The notes below the pieces were generated by a model, which was not told where the DNA came from, did no database searches, and was given only the letters and a program-made list of their open reading frames with translations. The position numbers and the translations under genes are program-made. Of a DNA stretch of 64,000 nt, positions 33,341-42,458 are shown in pieces. Origin of the DNA: Penicillus capitatus (taxonomy: Eukaryota; Chlorophyta); NCBI GenBank assembly GCA_965649825.1, contig OZ287700.1, positions 868,001 through 932,000 on the forward strand, read 5' to 3'. The number at the start of each line of letters is the position of its first letter. Positions within the stretch are counted from its first letter, which is position 1.

Positions 33341-35496
33341 TTACAAAACGGGTGACGACTTGTTAAATGAGTGCGATAAAGAGTGATGTAACGTCCATCG
33401 TTCGACTGAGCGTTTCTGCTCCCTGCCTTTCTCAAGACTCGAATAAAAGACAAATGGCAGTCCGGCGATCATGAAGACCTCAAGCGCAAAGAGACTGAAG
33501 CGGAGGGAATCGGTGACATCTAGCAGTCCTCCGACAACAAGGGGACCCATCCACGTCGTGCAGTTTTCCAGCAATCCTTCGAAGGACATGATGGTCGCAC
33601 TGAATCCCTGCGGAATCATATCTGCCATCATCGCACGGACCATAGCTGGAAAGGGCGCAACGAAGAAGGCTGACAGACACATCAGAATATAAATCTCATA
33701 ACGGTTGCGCACGCCGATCCAGATGTAGAGAGGAAGACACATGACGAGGACGCAATAGACCTACGCCGTTCGTTGTACACCAAAGGGGTAGTAGTAGATA
33801 CACGTGTATATGGACCTGGAAGATTCGGAGGATGTTGCCGGAGTATTTCTGGATCAACAGAGAAGTGCCGACGGCGGATGGCACACCGACGGCCAGATAC
33901 AACAAAATGATGGGTGCCAGCTCCGTCGCCGTCATGGCAAATTCGCGTTCGAAGAAGAGGGTGGACATTGCCAGGACGGTCTGGATGGCAAGCCAGAAAA
34001 GCATGCGACCAATCATCAAGGCCAGCAAACGCGGAAGCTTCTGATAAAGCAATTTCAATGTCTTGATCGACCTCTTTGCACCAATCATAAATTTATTGCC
34101 TGTACACGCACAAAGGCATCGCTGTAGTCATAAAGACATGTGTGTATCGGTTTCGATCGTGCCTGGTGGAAAGGGTGGGCCGTCTCTGTTCTTGAGCCGC
34201 GTGATGCCCAGGTAACAGAAGATGGCACCCCATAACGTCGAGACGAGAACAGCGCTGCGTTCGCCGAGGGTGTCTTTGGGATCGTCCTCGTCCGATAGCC
34301 ACAGCAGCAGGCCGAACTGAATCATGAGACAGACAAACTGCCCGGCGATGAAGAAAGCGGATTCGCCGATGGCCGTCCTTCCGGCCACGGCTTCGTAGAG
34401 CCGCTGATACTCGTCCATCAGCTGCACGGTATCGTGCATGTCCGAAGGGTAGTAGTCTGCTCCGGACAGCAATAGATTGCCGGCCGGGTGACTGGCATCG
34501 GAGTCCACTGAGTGCATCGTGGGCGAGGCCACTTCGACGTACATCGGCACGGCGTCTGGTTTCGTAGGGTCTTTGGTGGCAAAGTCGTCGCTGGCGACAC
34601 TGGTCGAAGGTAGCAACAGATCTGGAGAGCTGACCAGGCCTCCTTCGGCCACAGGCGTTCGATCCATCATGTGACGATGGGCCATCTCAATAGAAATGCT
34701 CCCTGGCGAAGGGATCTCGTGCTTCTCCTCGGAATGCAGTTTGTGTTCGAGTTCGACCACTTCACGAGTGGCATTGATAATGAGTGGCAGGTAAGAAGCC
34801 AACGGCGACTTCAGTCCAAAAACAAAAGCCACAGTGCCTGCCACGGTCAGCGCCAGTCCAATGCCATAGAGGTCAGGATTGCTGACGAAGAACATCGCAG
34901 AGAAGACAGGAATCCAAACGAAAACGCAGCCAACGAGAAGCTGCCTACGGTAATGGCCATAGTCACTGAAGGGGCCCACAATGACAAACAACACGCCTAC
35001 AAAGCAGCTCGATGACCTGTCACATCATCACGAGATGGCGCCAGATGTGACCTGTGAGAAAGAGTACGGCAGTGGTGCCGTAGACGATGGCGTTGGTGTA
35101 CTGCACACCGAGTCCAGGTACAGATTTATCGCTGGGGAACCAGACGCAGTCATCTGAATAGCCTTCCGGTCGGGTGTAGGGATCGGGGGCATCTTTGGGA
35201 AACGGTCTGCCTGTTCCGTTGCACAAATCGCCGTCGGCAAACTTCTCACGCCACTCTATCCAGTTCTCTCCCTCGCTGCCCTCAGCCGCCAAGTACTTCG
35301 TTTGCTTGACAATGAGAAGCTGAATAAAGATAATAAGAACGCTCGCCATTGGACCGTGTGCCATCGACGTGAGATAGAGTCCACCGATTTCGCGTTTCTC
35401 GGCGATGGGCGGCGCGTTCGACGTATCGCCGGCGTCAACCATATTGCGAACACGCACTCTGAATACAGGAATGGTAAGATAGGTGGGTGTCACCAT
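33341..35496 (-). CDS. Atg22-like major facilitator transporter
   Basis: The open frame begins at a GTG (35508). The first ATG codons are 35496 (MVTPTYL) and 35442 (MVDAGDTSN), and a longer gene with an upstream exon is possible. The N-terminal segment has the EKREIGGLYLTSMAHGPMAS helix that parallels the E-x-x-G-W-Y opening of Atg22 proteins. A 55-bp intron (34997-35051) joins LFLTG to VLFVIVGPFSDYGHYRRQLL. A long polar loop (about 34.3-34.8 kb) divides the two halves. The C-terminal half shows FPAMVRAMMADMIPQGFSAT, then FEGLLENCTTWMGPLVVGGL and TDSLRFSLF, the conserved G-P-x-V and T-x-x-R-x-S motifs of Atg22-like MFS. Yeast Atg22 exports amino acids from the vacuole after autophagy; that substrate is only assumed here. 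Confidence 0.55.
34997..35051 (-). repeat. Introner-like intron with perfect 8-bp terminal inverted repeats
   Basis: The 55-bp intron starts, in gene sense, with GTCACATC and contains GATGATGTGAC 22 bp from its end. GTCACATC and GATGTGAC are exact reverse complements. The first 33 bases therefore form a small inverted-repeat unit whose left end is the splice donor, followed by an ordinary CTGCTTTGTAG acceptor tail. Confidence 0.7.
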
Positions 35497-35560
35497 GTCG
35501 TCCCACACGTCACATCATGTACAACGACATTGGGTTACGTGAAAGATGGACTGGCGCGAG

Positions 35561-38500
35561 CTATATTCTGTTTCGGAAGGTAATCGACCAGCTTTGGATC
35601 TCTCTCCTGTGCAGATCCTGATCGATGAAAGGCTGATCGATCAGACGCAGCACGATTTCGCCGTTTCTTGGGCACTCGGCTGCGATTTCGGCATCCAACT
35701 GCCTCTGCAATGTCTTGACATCCACCTGCGGCTGTCCGGCCACATCCGGCGCCATTTCGTCGCCGTCATGCACCTAGAAAAGACACCGGCGTCCAGCAGA
35801 AGGCCTCTCGATGTAGGGGATCGCACAGAAGCGAGACGCGTCACGAGATTCGTGATCTTGGTTTGCTTGCGCTCTCCTGCCAGTTCAAGATACTCGGCAC
35901 AGAGACAGGCGCCGTGATAGGCCAATCCACTCGGAAAGATATAGAACGGCGGCAATGCTCCACCCGTCGGCACAGATCGCGTTGCAGGAGGATCGGCAAG
36001 CAAGGCTCCACACCTGAGCATCACTTCAGTCAGAACGGCAGGCGTACGCAGCGAGGGCGTACCGTGCGCAGGTGAGTTCGGTGGTTATGACAGCGGTTCG
36101 CGTTTCCAGTCCCTTGAGGTCGCGCCGCAGCGCATCCGCAATTTCTGTGGCCTTTTCCATCTCTGTATCCAGTTTCATGATCTTCTTATTGTAGTCTTCC
36201 AGCGAGTGCCGAATGGGTCCTTGGAATTTGTCGATCGTGACAAAATCCGGAAAGAAAGGCAGGATGTCTTCGATCCGGATGAGATCTCCAGCCTCCTCCA
36301 GCAAAGCGACGGCCTTGTTGATGCTCACTTCTGGATCGCGTCTCTCTTTCTCTTCGTTCTGTATGACGTGACGGGCAATGGCTAACCAGAGTTTACGCTT
36401 CATGATCTCGTCTTCCAGCTCTGGCGACTGAGCGACGGACTTGGCAAGATCGAGATCCATACTGAGAGCGAGATGCACGGCGTCTTCATACAGGCCCAGG
36501 ACACAGAGCATGACCACACAGGCACGATGTCGGCCGCGTTCCCGAATCAAACGCAGCGCATACTTTCCGTCGAAGCACAGATCGCCCACAGCCTCCTTGG
36601 CCGATTTCTCAATGAAGCCCGCCAGGAGGGACTCGTTTGGATCCTGGCTGTATAGAGCGATGGCCAGATTGTGAATGGCGCTAGAAGAGACGTGTACATT
36701 CGATTTGGAAGAGACGACGGTGCGTTACCTGTCTAGACAGCCTAGTTCGTTAATACTGTACTCGACGTAGCGCAGGGCATATTTCCACGAATCGTTTTTG
36801 GATCCCTGCTCTCCATAGGCGACCAATGCCGGCAGCAATCGCCTTTGCAAGACGCACGACGGTTAAGTAGATGATCATACAGAGCGAATGTACCTGGGAT
36901 CGAGTGGCGGCTCTTTTTTGGCCATCCAAAATGCCACGGCCTGTTCAGGGGCGTGCGTCATGAGATCCGGCGCAAATTTGTAAATGATTTCTCTGGACAG
37001 AGAGGGCGAGCTCATCACACGCAACGCCCCACGCACATCGCGTCGTTGCATCAGACATTCGAGCAGAGCCTCGTGATCGTGGCGGCTCTCGGCGAAGAAC
37101 ATGAGATCGTCCAGACGACCATAACCAGCCAGCAGTCCGACAGTGGTATTCACATCCAGAATCGCCACGTTGCTCTTCAGGAACTGCCGCAGCTGCTCCA
37201 CGTGTTCCACATACTCCTGACCCTCTTCGCCTTCGTCCTACACATACCGCTTCCTGCGATGCATACCTCTGATCGCGTTTCCAGTCGATTACCTCCATCA
37301 GCGCACGATTGATTTTGTCCAAGTACAGTTCGGTGAGCCAAGACGCGACCATTGTCTTCTGAGCTCTGTCTTCGCTTCCAAGTGACTCGAGCTTCGTACT
37401 GAGGTAGGCGTGAAGCGCATCGCTGTCTTCCAGTTCGATGAACTTGAGCGTGATCTCTTCGAATGTCGGCGAGCCGCCCATCACCTGCCACACCCAAAAA
37501 ATCAAACGGGGTGCGAAAGGACGCAGTAGACTTTGGCATAGAGTCGGGCTGCCTTGACATTGGCCAACGAATTCAATGCCTGTTCTGCTTGAGTGATATA
37601 CACTTCATCTCTTTGCGCCTGTGTACGGCAAACGCTCAACGCACTGGCAAAATCCTGCACCATCGTTCATCAGGCGAGACAATGCAGCTGGGGACATGAC
37701 CTGCATATCCATATAGACTCTCCACACGTCTTTGTCTTCGTTCTTCGATCCGACGTCGATCAGCGAATCCGAAGTAAACAGATAAACAGTACCCGTCGTC
37801 CGATCCGTTGCCAAACCCATCGGCGTTCCTGGACACCACACCTGAGCCGATGCTGCACACCATGTCTGGATCTTCACTAACCTGACAGTCTGTCCATCGA
37901 CTGGTAGGGGAGTTTCTGAGCGACTTTGCCGTTGATGCGATTCACGATGAGCAGAAACTGCTCGAACATCAACACAAAATGAAATTCTGTGGTTGCCTGT
38001 CCACACCGACGACCCGTTTGGTCTGTTGGGTTTTATGGCGCGATGGGAGGCTGTGTACCATGGCCACGGGTTTGTTTGTCTCTTCGGCACGTTCCAGTCC
38101 CCACAGATGCACACGTTCGACCAGATCAGACGATTCAGTGGTGATGGGATTGCTCAGATTGAGGGAACCGTGATAGACACCCGTATCCACCATCCATGCA
38201 AAACGCTTCGGCCAACCGTCCATTCCCCAACTCAGCAGCAGATGTGACCCGGTACACGGCACGGGCAAATCCCAGAAGGGCTCCAGAGGGGTGTTGCCGT
38301 TGTAGACAGAAAAGAGCGCCTCGAGCGTGGGACCACCCGCACAAACATACAGGGCGATGTTGGTGGAGATCAGGACAAAGATGTTGCCATCCCTCAACGT
38401 CTGTTGAGCCACGCCGCAGATCTCGGAGACTTGGTCCTTGAATTCGAAGACGCGTTTGAACATGGTCATTCCACTTCTCTCCTCCGAATCCACGATGCAT

Positions 38501-39318
38501 GCGTACAATGTGTTGCCCAGATTGCCGATCAATGTCTCCCTGATCATTAAGATCTATCACTCTTTTGACATGAAGAAGTGATGTGACACCTGCTTGTCTT
38601 TTCGGTGGAAGCATCCTGTAAGAAACGCAGATCGGCTTCTTCCATTCCCGGTTCTCGTTGGGGCGGTGGCGGCTGTCCCCATCCGACGGTTGTTATCTGC
38701 ACGCCCTTTAGCTTTGACAGCATCCTGTATCGCACATGAATTTAGTCACACTTTTCAAAGGAGTGACTTGGATTTGGTCCAACTGGAGTGGACATAGTGT
38801 GTTTCGAATCCCGTCGCCGAGTACTGGAGATTGACAAAGAGGTGATGTGTGGAAGGACACAGGAAGATGCTTTGGATCTTGGAATCTGGAGTGGGACGCA
38901 CCAGTTCCACTTCACGCTGGAAACTCGAAGTAAAATCTACAAAAGAGTGAGAAATATGGCTATTGCTCGAAAAGTGTGACCAACACCTGTGTAGTCATAG
39001 CGCAAGATGAAGTTCCGTGAAGTGGCTACCACCACGACATCTCGAGCGCAATCGATCGCCACGACGCGTCCCCGTCCCCTAAGCACGCTCATTTAGCTTC
39101 TTCTCAGCTTCCTGTCAAAAGTGTGACCTGGTCACGTTGCGTTCCCATGTTCCGAGTCCCAACGCGAAGAGAGGCTTCGTTTCGGCAGTCGTTGGAGAAG
39201 CCGACGCATCCACAGGGAAATCGGCATCGAAGCGATCCAAAGTAAACGAGTCGCGAAAGCTTTTCGCCGCAAAATCGTGCGACGAGCCATAGCCTTTGAA
39301 ATCATCGAGCATTGACAT
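35561..39318 (-). CDS. VPS18: VPS18/Pep3, class C HOPS/CORVET tethering subunit, with degenerate RING
   Basis: Large spliced gene starting MSMLDDFKGYGSSHDF. The N-terminal beta-propeller is seen in NFILRYDYT, QITTVGWGQPPPP, ETLIGNLGNTLYACIVDSEE and TTEFHFVLMFEQFLLIVNR. The clathrin-repeat alpha-solenoid follows: FASALSVCRTQAQRDEVYIT, SPTFEEITLKFIELEDSDAL, TVGLLAGYGRLDDLMFFAES, IIYKFAPDLMTHAPEQAVAF, DILPFFPDFVTIDKFQGPIR. After a coiled coil comes the RING region CARCGALL...FYIFPSGLAYHGACL, then AAECPRNGEIVLRLIDQPFI. Compared with the family pattern CxxC...FPCGHxFHxxCL...CPxCG, the third cysteine is Ser, one histidine is Leu and the last cysteine is Asn, so zinc binding is probably lost. VPS18 normally tethers endosomes to vacuoles. 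At least 11 introns of 43-62 bp; the first four all carry introner modules. Confidence 0.85.
38540..38589 (-). repeat. Introner-like intron of VPS18 in reverse module orientation
   Basis: In gene sense this 50-bp intron starts GTGTCACATCACTTC and later holds AAAAGAGTGATAG. These are the reverse complements of the TGATGTGAC and TCACTCTTTT modules seen in the same VPS18 gene (38937-38986) and in TBP. So the same unit lies here in the opposite direction. The exons rejoin exactly as TEKTSRETLIGNLG. Confidence 0.7.
38725..38767 (-). repeat. Introner-like intron of VPS18 whose first half is a near-perfect palindrome
   Basis: The 43-bp intron begins in gene sense with GTCACTCCTTTG followed at once by AAAAGTGTGAC. 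The two arms pair with two mismatches and almost no loop, so the first 23 bases form a MITE-like hairpin whose left end is the donor. An ordinary tail ending GCGATACAG follows. The frame rejoins TKSK to MLSKLKGVQITTVGW. Confidence 0.75.
38937..38986 (-). repeat. Introner-like intron of VPS18 with GTCACACTTTT and CTCACTCTTTT modules
   Basis: A 50-bp intron. In gene sense it contains GGTCACACTTTTCGAG near its start and TTTCTCACTCTTTTGTAG at its end, so the TCAC-pyrimidine module occurs twice in direct orientation. The neighbouring intron 39079-39127 also opens with GTCACACTTTTGACAG. Frames rejoin as RYDYT|DFTSSFQ. Confidence 0.65.
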
Positions 39319-39467
39319 CTTGCCTTCACTGGACGAAAGGGCAACGTTCGATCACGCCTCGTCCTTTCTCGAATACGGTCGTCTACGGTTTCATAACGAC
39401 GATAGCATCGACGTACGGTCTCAGAAACGCGACGCGACGGCGTGTGTCCAAACGATTCCGTCGTTCA

Positions 39468-39850
39468 ATGGATCGAGCTATCCCGCATGTCAATCACAGC
39501 TTGCTGCAGCAGTGCATCCAGCAACGGGTGCGCGTGGTGGGCGAGGTCACCAATATCGAATCCGGATGCGTCAAGCTTCGAACGAGTGACGACGTCGAAG
39601 TGATCGTAAGAACGCGACCAGGCTCGATGCAGTACGGCCGTTTCGCGTGTTTCACCGGAACGTGGACGGAAGAGGGTATCCTCGAGGAAGAGTCGCACAT
39701 CACGCTGAGCGACAACACAGGTGAGAGATCACTGCCGCTCGCTTCGCACTTGAACGCACGACGTTTCTGTCATCGACAGATCTGCATCTCTGGGACCAAA
39801 TGCTCCATCTGATGTACAGCACGTATAGGCATCTCTTCGTCGGAGAGTAG
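39468..39850 (+). CDS. RPA3: Replication protein A 14-kDa subunit (RPA3)
   Basis: Two exons (39468-39720 and 39780-39850) give 107 residues, the normal length. MDRAIPHVNHSLLQQCIQQR is followed by VRVVGEVTNIESGCVKLRTS and DDVEVIVRTRPG. These form the OB-fold strands typical of RPA3, in which a V-G-K/E-V core leads to a T-S-D turn. The C-terminus (LHLWDQMLHLMYSTYRHLF) is the helix that joins the RPA trimerisation bundle. With RPA1 and RPA2 it binds single-stranded DNA in replication and repair. The 59-bp intron has GTGAGAG and CGACAG ends. The start lies 150 bp from the divergent VPS18 start; the 3' end converges with TBP, leaving 85 bp. Assignment rests on fold pattern and length, as RPA3 sequences are poorly conserved. 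Confidence 0.6.
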
Positions 39851-39935
39851 TACAGAGCATCGTTCTCACACATTTGAAAGGTGTTATGTACAATGGATTG
39901 GCGGCGGGCGTCTCATAGGCGTCGTGGGTGTTGTA

Positions 39936-40901
39936 TTACGTGGGGGTGTCATCGCCGGTCGGTTCGGAGTGTGCGTGTAAGAGAATGCGTTGGATCGATG
40001 GATTGTCCAGAGAATAGAGATCTCGTGGCGGCTCGCTTTCGGGCGTGGCGTCACACTGCGTGTCCGTTTTGCGAAATTCGAGCAGCGAAGGGTACAGCGT
40101 TTCGAACGCCGTGACCAAATGACTGTACTGCTTCGCGCCCACCAGCACCACCTGACGGACACACAACGTCGACGCTCAAACTGAATGTGTGAGAAAGAGT
40201 GACTTTTCCAGAAACGAACACCATGAGTGTCACTTTGGGGTGCTGCATTCGGTAGACCAGCCCTGGGAAGACCTCAGGCTCGTAGTAAGAGCAGAAGGCA
40301 TGCTTGAAGTAGATCCCTGTCAAACGGCCCGGTCAAGGAATGATGAGTGAGACCGGACAGGAGATCTATGAGTGCGTGACCTTCGATGCGGACAGGAAAG
40401 CGCGTGTCGCACGTCGCCAACATGTTCACCACTTTGAAATCGTGGAACTGAACAGGGAATCCAATTCTCATGATGATCTTGGCACAACGTCGCGCCGCCA
40501 GTTTGAGACGTGCTTCTGTTGGCGTGCCCATGACCACCATTTTCCCTGCCAACACGTCACATCACTCCTGCCGCGATGTGTGACCAAAAAGAGTGACCAG
40601 AATCAAAGATGAGCGCCACCGATTTCGGATCCACGAGACGCATGATGGCCCCTGGCAAGCCGTTTGGATTGTACTCTGTGTTTCGCGTCGAGCAGGCGAG
40701 ACGTGGGAGATCCAACGCGCATCCGAGATTGCACGTCGCTGTCATGTTCTGAAAACAAAAGAGTGACTTCTGATCTTCCAAGTGTGAGGGCATGTGCGTC
40801 ACGTGGACGTGTGGGATGCACCCGGAAGGATGACGCTGTCGGTTTACGAGGGAATGGGTGTCAGCAGAGGGGGCGCTTTGACGCGGTGGAGTGGGTGTCA
40901 T
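39936..40901 (-). CDS. TBP: TATA-binding protein
   Basis: Five exons (40803-40901, 40598-40748, 40354-40545, 40204-40316, 39936-40151) total 771 bp, or 256 residues. The two saddle repeats are clear: NMTATCNLGCALDLPRLACS, then NPNGLPGAIMRLVDPKSVAL, SGKMVVMGTPTEARLKLAAR, then KVVNMLATCDTRFPVRIEGH, YYEPEVFPGLVYRMQHPKVT and FETLYPSLLEFRK. The N-terminal tail is short. The C-terminus runs about 35 residues past the usual end (ESEPPRDLYSLDNPSIQRIL...), which is uncommon because TBP normally stops just after the second repeat. TBP nucleates preinitiation complexes for all three polymerases. Introns are 54, 52, 37 and 52 bp; the 37-bp one is close to the lower limit for spliceosomal introns. Three of the four open with or contain TCACTCTTT. 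Confidence 0.9.
40152..40203 (-). repeat. TBP intron 4, introner-like (GTCACTCTTTCTCACACATTC start)
   Basis: A 52-bp intron opening in gene sense with GTCACTCTTTCTCACAC, close to intron 2 of the same gene over the first 20 bases. It ends GTCCGTCAG. Exons rejoin as VFVSGK|VVLVGAK, a conserved TBP strand, so the boundaries are secure. Confidence 0.7.
40317..40353 (-). other. TBP intron 3, 37 bp
   Basis: In gene sense GTCTCACTCATCATTCC to GTTTGACAG. Exons rejoin as DLLSG|IYFKHAFCSYYEPE in the conserved TBP frame. It retains TCACTC but is shorter than the other introns. Confidence 0.7.
40546..40597 (-). repeat. TBP intron 2, introner-like, with both modules
   Basis: A 52-bp intron beginning in gene sense with GTCACTCTTTTTGGTCAC and containing GAGTGATGTGACG before the tail TTGGCAG. 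GTCACTC/GAGTGA and GTCACACATC/GATGTGAC form nested inverted repeats. The exons rejoin LIFDSG|KMVVMGT, the conserved TBP strand, so the boundaries are certain to the base. Confidence 0.8.
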
Positions 40902-41074
40902 CTGGAAGACGCGTTCGGCATCGTCTCCGGAAAAACGCACGAGAGCATCTTCGTGGCTGCTATCCCCTCCAGCCGTCCGCTCTTCTGACCAGCTCATCTG
41001 CAATGCGATGACGCCATTAAGGACGATCCGCGACGTCATGCGTCGACATTAGGACGAGACGTCAAGAATGATGT

Positions 41075-42348
41075 ATGCAGCACGCGGAACGGCCGAGGCA
41101 TTCGGCAGACGGTGCATACCCAAGGCAAGGGAACACGCATCACGCCGTCATTCGAGATGACGTTGATGTGACCCGTCGGGACGGGCAGATTCTCAACGTA
41201 CTGGGAAAGGCAGACGCAGATGGGCAACGGCAGGATGCGCTTGCGCTGTTGCTCGATCGAATGCGACACCCCGTGAGGCAACTGAATGCGCCGATCGATA
41301 TGGGATCCGTTTTGTGGGCGGCAGACAGTGCGAGAGGAATTGGCAGCAGTGAATGGAGCATCGTCGATTTTGGTGCAGCTCCTAGCCGAGCAGAACAGGA
41401 AGCTGGTGGCTTTGGCGTGCGCCGTCGTGGAATCGCTCTCCCTTTGCATGCTTGGCAGAGAGGAGCTCATTCGGGCAAACGTCCTCCCTGCGTTGCACGC
41501 TGCACTAAAGAGCGTCCCTCGTGCAGCGACGACAGCTCTAGGGGTATCCCCCTCTACAGTGTTCCGAGGTGCCCTCTGAAAGGACCGTTTCTCAGCGTTT
41601 GCTCAGCAGCCGCGAAGGCAAAGCGGCTGTCGTTTTTCACACGCCCGTAATCCTTCGTGCGCTCAGAGATCTTCTGAACGAGCACGAGCCGTTAGACGTG
41701 GCAACGCATTGCGTACAGTGTTTGGCGTCACTATGTGAAACGCCTGAAGGTGGGGCGTCCGTCTCTTCGCACCTCGTCATGACGGCTGGGTACCCTAGGA
41801 TGTCGGTTATCTCTCAAATACGGCCTGCCGGATCTTGTGTCCAACACTGTGAAAGAACTGAGAGATTCGGAAGAGGCACAGGATGCCCTCTTTACTGCCT
41901 GTGCTAGGTACTTTCGTATCGTTGCAAGCACACCTACTGGCAGGACAGCCATCCGTGAAGCAGATGCCATCCAAGGTGTGCCTCGCCGGTCGCGTTTCTT
42001 TCTGCGCTTACTCTTTGTCGTTCCTGGCCTTCAGCGCTCGACGCTTTGCTGCATAGAGGCATTTCGTCGACGTGCATTTCTCAGACTGTGACGGCGCTGA
42101 TGCTGTTAAGTATTGATGTCCCTTCCAAGCAGGCTATTGTGGATCATTGCCTAGAACGCTTGGCGTCTTTGCTGGAAGCGCATCCAGATTCTGTCGAGAG
42201 CGGTCACATCAAAGCAGCGTTGGCATGCTGTTGCGAGGATCGCGCCGCCAGTCAGGCCATCAAGAAGAGACTGGGTTTCGAAGCGACCACCTCAGTGTTG
42301 GGATCATTGCCCCGATTTGCACCACACATGTACTCCGTGCAGTCCTGA
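41075..42348 (+). CDS. Helical-repeat (armadillo/HEAT-like) protein, unrecognised
   Basis: Plus-strand exons separated by about 50-bp introns encode amphipathic helices in pairs: REELAAVNGASSILVQLLAE, RKLVALACAVVESLSLCMLG, PVILRALRDLLNEHEPLDVA, THCVQCLASLCETPEGGASV, VTALMLLSIDVPSKQAIVDH and SGHIKAALACCCEDRAASQA. Alternating hydrophobic helices with short Gly/Pro turns fit an alpha-solenoid of the armadillo class. A ciliary radial-spoke RSPH14-type protein is one possibility, but no diagnostic motif was found. The 5' end is not resolved. An intron near 41,160 contains TTGATGTGACCCG. The 3' end overlaps the proposed last exon of the convergent fatty-acid gene by little or nothing. Confidence 0.45.
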
Positions 42349-42458
42349 CGGCGAAGGTCCTCAAAAAATCTGCGCTTACAAGGACAGAAAGAAATGTTAT
42401 CAAAAAATTCAATCCATTGAGCAGACACGCTCCTTTGCCGCTCCTCATGAACTAGAAT

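Noticed and set aside
36000-39000. TGATGTGAC as a branch-point consensus
   Set aside because: It occurs at variable distance from the acceptor, sometimes at the donor or two bases before the acceptor, and in reverse orientation, so a fixed branch site cannot explain it. This still needs a genome-wide count.
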